Part shown: piece after piece, positions 7,148 to 12,233 of the stretch
How the letters are laid out: each line of letters starts with the position of its first letter
Position numbering within the stretch: position 1 is the first letter of the stretch
Assembly: GCA_937915485.1 (NCBI GenBank)
Contig: CALGII010000307.1
Location: 1-12,233, forward strand
Direction of reading: 5' to 3'
Length of the DNA: 12,233 bases
From: an uncultured Ignavibacteriota bacterium
Lineage (GTDB): Bacteria; Bacteroidota; Ignavibacteria; Tepidaquicellales; Tepidaquicellaceae
Notes under the pieces: model-generated
Told to the model about the DNA's origin: nothing
What the model saw: only the letters and a program-made list of their open reading frames with translations
Databases searched by the model: none
Position numbers and translations under genes: made by a program

Positions 7148-7173
7148 ATTGTTATGACATCTGGGATAACAAT
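7148..7173. repeat. Inverted repeat 8+10+8 upstream of rho
   Basis: ATTGTTAT (7148-7155) and ATAACAAT (7166-7173) are exact reverse complements around a 10-base centre. It lacks a U-tract, so it is not a terminator for the preceding gene. It lies about 145 bases before the rho start and may be an operator, or chance in AT-rich DNA. The rest of the 7052-7317 gap holds an AT hairpin at 7103-7119 and two AATAATCC copies near the rho start, with no gene. Confidence 0.4.
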
Positions 7174-7317
7174 AAAAGCTCTCCAGTTTTGTTACTTCAA
7201 ATAAGATAAAATAATTTATAATTATTTTTATAGAATAATCCGAAAATAGATAAAAAGCCGTATTTTTAACGAAATACCCCGAAAAATAATCCAAAAGAAA
7301 GGTAGCCTAATAAAAAA

Positions 7318-8598
7318 ATGGGTATGAATTCAAAAGATGATCTAATTGCTCAAAATTTTGAAAATTTAAAGACGAAAAAAGTATCTGAGCTTGTTCAAAT
7401 CGCTAAGGAACTGAAATTAACGGGATACAGCGATCTGAAAAAGCAGGAACTAATTTTTAAGATTATTGAGGCGCAGACTCAAAAAGACGGTTTTGCGTTT
7501 TCGTCGGGAGTATTGGAAGTGCTGCCTGACGGATACGGATTTCTGAGGTCGGCGGATTACAATTATTTACCGTCGCCGGATGATATATACGTATCGCCGT
7601 CGCAAATCAAGAAATTTTCTTTAAAGACCGGTGACACTGTCAGCGGACAGGTCAGGCCGCCGAAAGAAGGCGAAAGATTTTTCGCGCTTCTCAAGGTAGA
7701 AGAAGTAAACTTCGGGGACCCGGAGAAAATCAGGGACCGCATTCTGTTCGACAATTTGACTCCAACTTATCCGATCGAAAAATTCACACTCGAGACAGTG
7801 CCATCAGAATACTCAATGAGGATAATGGACATGTTCACGCCCATCGGCAAAGGCCAGAGGGCATTAATCGTATCTCCTCCGAAGAGCGGCAAAACCATAC
7901 TTCTTCAGACAATAGCGAACAGCCTGACGAGAAATCATCCAGAAGTGCATTTAATCGTACTGTTAATCGACGAGAGACCTGAAGAGGTCACAGATATGCA
8001 GAGGAGCGTAAAGGCTGAGGTAATAAGTTCAACCTTTGACGAACCGCCTGAAAGGCACGTTCAGGTATCGGAAGTCGTATTGCAGAAAGCAAGAAGGCTT
8101 GTAGAGGCGGGCAAGGACGTTGTAATTTTGCTCGACAGCATAACGCGGCTTGCGCGGGCGCATAACACGGTTATACCTCACAGCGGAAAAATATTATCCG
8201 GAGGCGTTGACGCGAACGCATTGCACAAGCCGAAAAGATTTTTCGGCGCAGCCAGAAAAATCGACGAAGGCGGCAGTCTTACGATAATAGCCACGGCATT
8301 AATCGAGACGGGAAGCCGCATGGATGAAGTCATTTTCGAAGAGTTTAAAGGTACGGGAAACATGGAGAGCGTTCTGGACAGAAGGCTTTCCGACAGAAGA
8401 GTGTTTCCTGCGCTTGATCTCAACCGTTCCGGTACGAGAAAAGAAGAGTTACTCCTACCTCCTGAAGTTCTTAACAGGGTTTACTTACTCAGGAAAATCA
8501 CGGCGGACCTTAATCCGGTCGAAGCCATGGAGTTCATTCTTGAAAAAATGCGCGGCACTAAATCGAACAAAGAGTTCCTTGCTTCAATGAATTCATAA
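7318..8598 (+). CDS. rho: Transcription termination factor Rho
   Basis: Rho is the hexameric RNA-dependent ATPase that ends transcription. The 426 residues hold the Rho N-terminal SAP-like domain (about 19-52), the cold-shock-type RNA-binding domain (about 58-130, with LEVLPDGYGFLRS and the DDIYVSPSQIKKF segment) and the RecA-like motor. Key motor motifs are Walker A SPPKSGKT (186-193), Walker B VVILLDS (268-274, Asp273), the Q/R-loop region KILSGGVDANALHKPKRFFGA (291-311) and the arginine-finger block LNRSGTRKEE (368-377). Length is close to E. coli (419) and lacks the long basic insertion between domains seen in many Bacteroidetes and Actinobacteria. The ATG at 7318 is used; a second ATG two codons on (7324) is possible. 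AAAGG lies 15 bases upstream, too far for a good Shine-Dalgarno sequence. rng follows after 27 bases. Confidence 0.98.
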   Translation: MGMNSKDDLIAQNFENLKTKKVSELVQIAKELKLTGYSDLKKQELIFKIIEAQTQKDGFAFSSGVLEVLPDGYGFLRSADYNYLPSPDDIYVSPSQIKKFSLKTGDTVSGQVRPPKEGERFFALLKVEEVNFGDPEKIRDRILFDNLTPTYPIEKFTLETVPSEYSMRIMDMFTPIGKGQRALIVSPPKSGKTILLQTIANSLTRNHPEVHLIVLLIDERPEEVTDMQRSVKAEVISSTFDEPPERHVQVSEVVLQKARRLVEAGKDVVILLDSITRLARAHNTVIPHSGKILSGGVDANALHKPKRFFGAARKIDEGGSLTIIATALIETGSRMDEVIFEEFKGTGNMESVLDRRLSDRRVFPALDLNRSGTRKEELLLPPEVLNRVYLLRKITADLNPVEAMEFILEKMRGTKSNKEFLASMNS

Positions 8599-8625
8599 TT
8601 GTTTGAATGAAAATATTAGTGCTAA

Positions 8626-10188
8626 ATGAAAAAAGAGATATTAATCAATTCTACTTCGTATGAAGTAAGGATTGCCATTACCGAAGAGAACAAGTTAGTC
8701 GAACTTTTTTCCGAGAGCCCTGACCTGAGCCGCAACGTCGGAGATTTGTACTGGGGCAAGGTGGCAAAAGTAATGCCCGGAATAAAGGCGGCGTTCATAA
8801 ATGTTGGCTTCCCTCAGGACGCGTTTCTTCATTTTTCCGACATCGATACTTCAATAGACGATTACTCGTCCATACTCGGGGACGACGATGATGTTGACGA
8901 TGAGGATGAGGATGAAGAAGAGACAACAAACACGCATCACGTATCGACCGGCCGCAGACCTCAGGTTAACATCGAACGCGGTCAGGACATAATAGTGCAG
9001 ATAATAAAGGAGCCGGTCGGCAACAAGGGAGTCCGCGTCACATCAAAGGTTTCGCTGCCGGGAAGATATCTTGTTCTTCTGCCTTTCAACAAGAGAATAG
9101 GCGTATCGAAGAAGATTTACAATTACAAAGAGCGCAGGAGACTTAAGGGAATCGTCAAATCAATGCTGCCTCCGGGTACGGGTCTTATAATAAGGACTGT
9201 CGCGGCGGGGCAGGACGAGAATCTAATCAGGGACGACCTGAACAAACTCATCGCTACCTGGAACGACATACAGAATAAAGCCAAGACGTTAAAGCCTCCC
9301 GCTATACTCTACAAGGACGTTTCGACGACGAATTCGGTCGTCAGGGATTTATTCAGGGACGATGTCGTCCGCGTCCTTATTGATTCCAAGAAACTTTACA
9401 AGGAAATAAAATCGTATGTTGACGCGACATCGCCCGAATTTTCCGACAAGATAGAATACTATTCCAAGTCCGCTCCGATTTTCGACGTTTACAACATCGA
9501 GAAGCAAATCGAGGAATCGCTCAACAAGAAAGTCTGGCTTAAGAATTCCGGTTATATAGTAATCGAGACTACGGAAGCGATGACGGTTGTTGACGTTAAC
9601 AGCGGCAAGTACGCGAAGTCTAGGGATCAGGAAATGAATTCGCTGAAAATAAATTTCGAGGCGGCGAAAGAACTTGCGAGGCAGTTAAGGTTAAGGGATA
9701 TCGGGGGAATCATAGTCGTTGATTTCATTGACCTTTATGAGGATTCGAACAAGAGAAAACTATACGACGAAATCAGGAAGGAATTCAGGAAGGACAGGGC
9801 TAAGATAACGGTCCTGCCGATGACGGATTTCGGAATTGTGCAGATAACGAGGCAGCGCATACGGCAGAGCATAATACACAGGATAAAGAACGACTGTCCG
9901 ATGTGCAAGGGAACGGGCAGGGTGCAGACGAAAATGACGTTCATGACGGAAATTGAGACCGCGCTTCAGAGGTACAGGGGAGCGGGCGGCAGCGGATTCA
10001 TGAGGCTGCGGGTTAATCCTCTCATCAAGCACTATCTGACGAGCGGAATAATTAATAAGATTTTATTGTTATGCATTAAATACAGGACAATAATAAAACT
10101 GGAGGTTGACGAAAACCTTCCTCTTTCCGAATTCCGTTTTCTTACGATAAACGGAAAGGCGGACATAACGGACGAATACAGTATTTAG
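8626..10188 (+). CDS. rng: Ribonuclease G (RNase E/G family)
   Basis: This single-strand endoribonuclease processes rRNA ends and starts mRNA decay. The 520-residue protein has an S1 RNA-binding domain (about 36-145, with GDLYWGKVAKVMPGIKAAFINVG and DAFLHFSD), the RNase H-like/5' sensor region, and a DNase I-like catalytic core. Metal-binding aspartates are Asp323 (VVDVNSGKY) and Asp366 (VVDFIDL). The zinc-link CPMCKGTGRV (424-433) supplies Cys424 and Cys427. The C-terminus is short, without an RNase E degradosome scaffold, so RNase G is preferred over RNase E. An acidic run (86-99, nearly all Asp/Glu) followed by a short polar stretch is inserted in the S1 domain. It lies between rho (27 bases) and nuoG (23 bases), consistent with one transcript. 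Confidence 0.96.
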   Translation: MKKEILINSTSYEVRIAITEENKLVELFSESPDLSRNVGDLYWGKVAKVMPGIKAAFINVGFPQDAFLHFSDIDTSIDDYSSILGDDDDVDDEDEDEEETTNTHHVSTGRRPQVNIERGQDIIVQIIKEPVGNKGVRVTSKVSLPGRYLVLLPFNKRIGVSKKIYNYKERRRLKGIVKSMLPPGTGLIIRTVAAGQDENLIRDDLNKLIATWNDIQNKAKTLKPPAILYKDVSTTNSVVRDLFRDDVVRVLIDSKKLYKEIKSYVDATSPEFSDKIEYYSKSAPIFDVYNIEKQIEESLNKKVWLKNSGYIVIETTEAMTVVDVNSGKYAKSRDQEMNSLKINFEAAKELARQLRLRDIGGIIVVDFIDLYEDSNKRKLYDEIRKEFRKDRAKITVLPMTDFGIVQITRQRIRQSIIHRIKNDCPMCKGTGRVQTKMTFMTEIETALQRYRGAGGSGFMRLRVNPLIKHYLTSGIINKILLLCIKYRTIIKLEVDENLPLSEFRFLTINGKADITDEYSI

Positions 10189-10211
10189 TATAAAGTATAA
10201 AACAAGAATAA

Positions 10212-11873
10212 TTGCCAAAGTTAATAATTGACAACAAAGAGGTAGAATTCACGCAGGGACAGACCGTGATAGAGGCGGCGCGCGCTTCGGGAATCAAGAT
10301 ACCTCATTTTTGCTGGCACCCGGGCTTGAGCATATCGGGCAACTGCAGGATTTGTCTTGTTGAAATTGAGAAACTGCCGAAACTCGCGATAGCGTGCTCG
10401 ACGCAGGCGGCAGAAGGAATGGTCGTGCACACGAAATCCGAGAAAGTAGTCGCGGCTCAAAACGCGGTAATGGAATTTCTTTTGATAAATCATCCGCTGG
10501 ATTGTCCGATTTGCGACGAGGCAGGTGAATGCAAACTTCAGGATTACGCGTTCAAGTACGGCAAAGGAATTTCCCGATTCGACGAGGAGAAGAATCACAA
10601 AGACAAGCGCATACTTCTTGGTCCGAATGTCATGTTTGACAGGGAAAGGTGCATCAGTTGTTCGAGATGCATCAGATTTTGCGACGAAGTCGCGAAAGAG
10701 CCTCAATTAACCTTCGTACAGCGGGGTGAAAAGGTTACGATTACGACTTTTCCGGGAAAGCAACTGGACAATCCGTATTCGATGAACGTAATCGACATTT
10801 GTCCTGTCGGCGCGCTAACTTCAAAAGATTTCCGCTTTCGTTCGCGTGTATGGGATATGTCTTTCACTGAAAGCGTATGTACCGGATGTTCAAGAGGCTG
10901 CAACACTTTGATAGGTGTGAGGAAGAACGAAATTTTAAGACTTGAACCGAGATATAACGAGAAAGTGAATCAATGGTGGATGTGCGATGAAGGAAGGCTG
11001 GGAACCTATAAGCACGTGAATAACGAGAGCACGAGGATTAGTTCTCCGATGGTAAGGCCTGAAGAGGCTGAAGAGTCGAACGAATTGATGGTTACGACTG
11101 ATTGGGAAGAAGCGGTGTCGAAATCCGTGTCCGTGTTGTCGGGAAAGAAGAGCCAGATACTCTTCATAGCATCACCTTACTCAACGCTGGAAGACAACTA
11201 TGCGTTTAAAAAATTCGCAAAAGAGGTTTTCGGGAGCAGTGATATCGCATACATACCGAACATAGACGAAAATTTCGGCGATGAATTACTGCGTAAAAAC
11301 GACAGAACACCGAACAGCACGGGTCTTGAGAGAATGGGGATTAATCCTCTGGGTGAGAAAGAAATTAAAGACATCGCATTCGGCAAGTTCAAGGCCGTTT
11401 ATACAATAAATGACGATATAGCGAGAGCGGAAACGCTGAAGCCGCATCTGAAAGGCATTGACGTTTACATATATCATTTAAACACCGTTAATGAATTCGC
11501 GTTAGCCAACGCGGAAGTAATATTTCCGGAATCTACATACGCAGAAATTAACGGAACGTTCATGAATTTCGAGGGACGCATACAGAGGATAAAGCCGGCG
11601 GTAGCGACGCTTGAGCAGGAAAGATTATTGGGCGAGTTCGAGATGTCGAGGCTTGATAAATTCGGCGCGCCGAACGACAGATGGATGAAAGACGTGAGAT
11701 TTAACGCGAGACCGACGTGGAAAATACTGAAACAGATAGCAAAAGCATTCGGGCACGATTTCAAGTTTGAGAATTCGGAAGAAGTATTCACGGAGTTGTG
11801 CGAGAATGAATTCGGGCTAAAGGATATGGATTATGATGAAATCGGTTCAAAAGGAATACAGATAAAGAAATAA
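10212..11873 (+). CDS. nuoG: NADH-quinone oxidoreductase subunit G (short form, with N7-type cluster ligands)
   Basis: NuoG carries Fe-S clusters in the peripheral arm of complex I. The start is TTG at 10212: a TAA lies directly upstream in frame, and the ferredoxin fold begins at once (PKLIIDNKEVEF). Ligand sets in order are 2Fe-2S Cys34, 45, 48, 62; His-Cys3 His94, Cys98, 101, 107; 4Fe-4S Cys147, 150, 153 with Cys197 (CPVGAL); and an N7-like set Cys223, 226, 230, 258 (C-x2-C-x3-C-x27-C). The molybdopterin-oxidoreductase-like C-terminal half is shortened: 553 residues against roughly 700-900 in longer forms. HLNTVNEFALANAEVIFPESTYAEINGTFMNFEGRIQ (422-458) keeps its typical strand order. No other nuo gene is in view; it follows rng by 23 bases and ends at a terminator. 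Confidence 0.93.
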   Translation: MPKLIIDNKEVEFTQGQTVIEAARASGIKIPHFCWHPGLSISGNCRICLVEIEKLPKLAIACSTQAAEGMVVHTKSEKVVAAQNAVMEFLLINHPLDCPICDEAGECKLQDYAFKYGKGISRFDEEKNHKDKRILLGPNVMFDRERCISCSRCIRFCDEVAKEPQLTFVQRGEKVTITTFPGKQLDNPYSMNVIDICPVGALTSKDFRFRSRVWDMSFTESVCTGCSRGCNTLIGVRKNEILRLEPRYNEKVNQWWMCDEGRLGTYKHVNNESTRISSPMVRPEEAEESNELMVTTDWEEAVSKSVSVLSGKKSQILFIASPYSTLEDNYAFKKFAKEVFGSSDIAYIPNIDENFGDELLRKNDRTPNSTGLERMGINPLGEKEIKDIAFGKFKAVYTINDDIARAETLKPHLKGIDVYIYHLNTVNEFALANAEVIFPESTYAEINGTFMNFEGRIQRIKPAVATLEQERLLGEFEMSRLDKFGAPNDRWMKDVRFNARPTWKILKQIAKAFGHDFKFENSEEVFTELCENEFGLKDMDYDEIGSKGIQIKK

Positions 11874-11894
11874 TTATTTATAAGATTCAGTTTT

Positions 11895-11927
11895 AAAGTC
11901 CCGTTTCGAGCAACGGGGCTTTTTTTA
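11895..11927 (+). terminator. Intrinsic terminator after nuoG
   Basis: AGTCCCGTT (11897-11905) pairs with AACGGGGCT (11912-11920) with one T-G wobble around a 6-base loop, extended by A-T pairs and followed by a T-run. It starts 22 bases past the nuoG stop. On the other strand it ends in only three T, so any use by the convergent gene to the right would be weak. Confidence 0.88.
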
Positions 11928-12082
11928 TATCCAAATCGAATCCTCATCGCATCACCAGGACGACACTGCGGTACGGCGATACTTCTTTACAGCGTATATA
12001 AAGGGGGCTCTTTCGCCAGTATAACCACCATTGATTTCAACATCATTTCCGATATCTTAAGTCTAAATACTAACTTCTTCCA

Positions 12083-12116
12083 TAATTGTTAACTGCTAAT
12101 TGTTAACTGCTAATTG
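12083..12116. repeat. Tandem 14-base repeat, about 2.4 copies
   Basis: The unit TAATTGTTAACTGC occurs at 12083-12096 and 12097-12110, then a partial copy TAATTG at 12111-12116. It contains the palindrome GTTAAC. The minus-strand gene to the right ends inside it: its TAG stop is the complement of 12110-12112. The stretch 11928-12082 between the nuoG terminator and this repeat holds no recognisable gene. Confidence 0.75.
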
Positions 12117-12233
12117 CTTGACTCTCTTTCCTTTTTTCTTTTCAGGAAATCAGAGATATAAAAGATGAAGGCTATGAGTGTAACGACAGCCATTATAAGT
12201 ATAATGTTGTTCCCGCGAAGGAATCCGACAATA
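12110..12233 (-). CDS. C-terminus of a small or larger membrane protein (runs off right edge)
   Basis: On the minus strand a frame open from the window edge ends at TAG (complement of 12110-12112), giving 40 residues. It has a hydrophobic helix (about NIILIMAVVTLIAFIFYI) followed by a strongly basic and charged tail, FLKRKKERESSN. This is the typical end of a membrane protein with its C-terminus in the cytoplasm. The form (short lead, one helix, charged tail) also resembles small single-pass proteins such as CcmD, but nothing here proves that. The last two codons and the stop derive from the 14-base tandem repeat, so the C-terminus may have been altered by repeat growth. It is convergent with nuoG. 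Confidence 0.5.
   Translation of the reverse strand, partial: IVGFLRGNNIILIMAVVTLIAFIFYISDFLKRKKERESSN

Noticed and set aside
12057..12076. Partial second TetR operator (TTAAGT and ACTAACTT near each other)
   Set aside because: The right arm matches the tetR palindrome for 8 bases, but the left arm is incomplete and spacing is off by one. It lies far from any NO gene, so chance is likely.
12165..12233. A plus-strand start (ATG at 12165) running off the right edge
   Set aside because: The opposite-strand frame shows a clear membrane helix, charged tail and stop codon, while this one gives no recognisable protein start. The two cannot both be main genes.

Overview
This window is ordinary chromosomal DNA of moderate, slightly AT-rich composition. 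It has no rRNA, tRNA, phage, IS or CRISPR signature. Several traits fit the Bacteroidota/Ignavibacteriota side of the FCB group. Shine-Dalgarno sequences are weak or missing before most genes and leaders are A-rich. ATA (Ile) and AGG/AGA (Arg) codons are common. RNase G has a CPxCxGxG zinc-link motif, NuoG is short, and intergenic gaps carry AATTTAAAATTC-type and TAATTGTTAACTGC-type repeats. The short Rho (426 aa, without the long N-terminal insertion of many classical Bacteroidetes Rho proteins) leans towards an Ignavibacteria-like lineage. The phylum call is inference.

Layout. Positions 1-1391 (minus strand) hold mltG, the endolytic murein transglycosylase. It overlaps by 14 bases the start of a membrane protein that runs off the left edge. 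Divergent from mltG is a plus-strand cluster at 1577-5213: a TetR-family regulator, a quinol-dependent nitric oxide reductase (qNOR, norB) and a RIC/YtfE-type di-iron repair protein. It ends in a strong intrinsic terminator. The gaps inside it are only 9 and 25 bases, so it reads as a nitric-oxide defence operon: NorB reduces NO to N2O at the membrane, Ric repairs NO-damaged iron centres in the cytoplasm, and the TetR protein is the likely local switch. The 185-base divergent intergenic region carries two separate operator-like palindromes. One is a perfect 12+4+12 inverted repeat ending one base before the tetR start codon. The other is a 13+2+13 inverted repeat with one mismatch, overlapping a plausible mltG promoter.

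Next come a lone EamA/DMT-family exporter (5399-6271), a roughly 400-base AT-rich gap with degenerate direct repeats, and a small secreted DUF4189-like protein (6671-7051). After a 266-base gap with another inverted repeat come rho, rng (RNase G) and nuoG in tight series (7318-11873, gaps of 27 and 23 bases), closed by an intrinsic terminator. nuoG starts with TTG, carries ligands for four Fe-S clusters including an N7-type set, and stands apart from other complex I genes. The right edge holds a 14-base tandem repeat and the C-terminus of a convergent minus-strand membrane protein whose stop codon lies inside the repeat.

The most interesting signal is the palindrome-controlled TetR-norB-ric module: a compact NO-response unit governed by a TetR protein rather than the better known NorR, NsrR or CRP/FNR-type regulators. 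No wholly new enzymatic system is evident.
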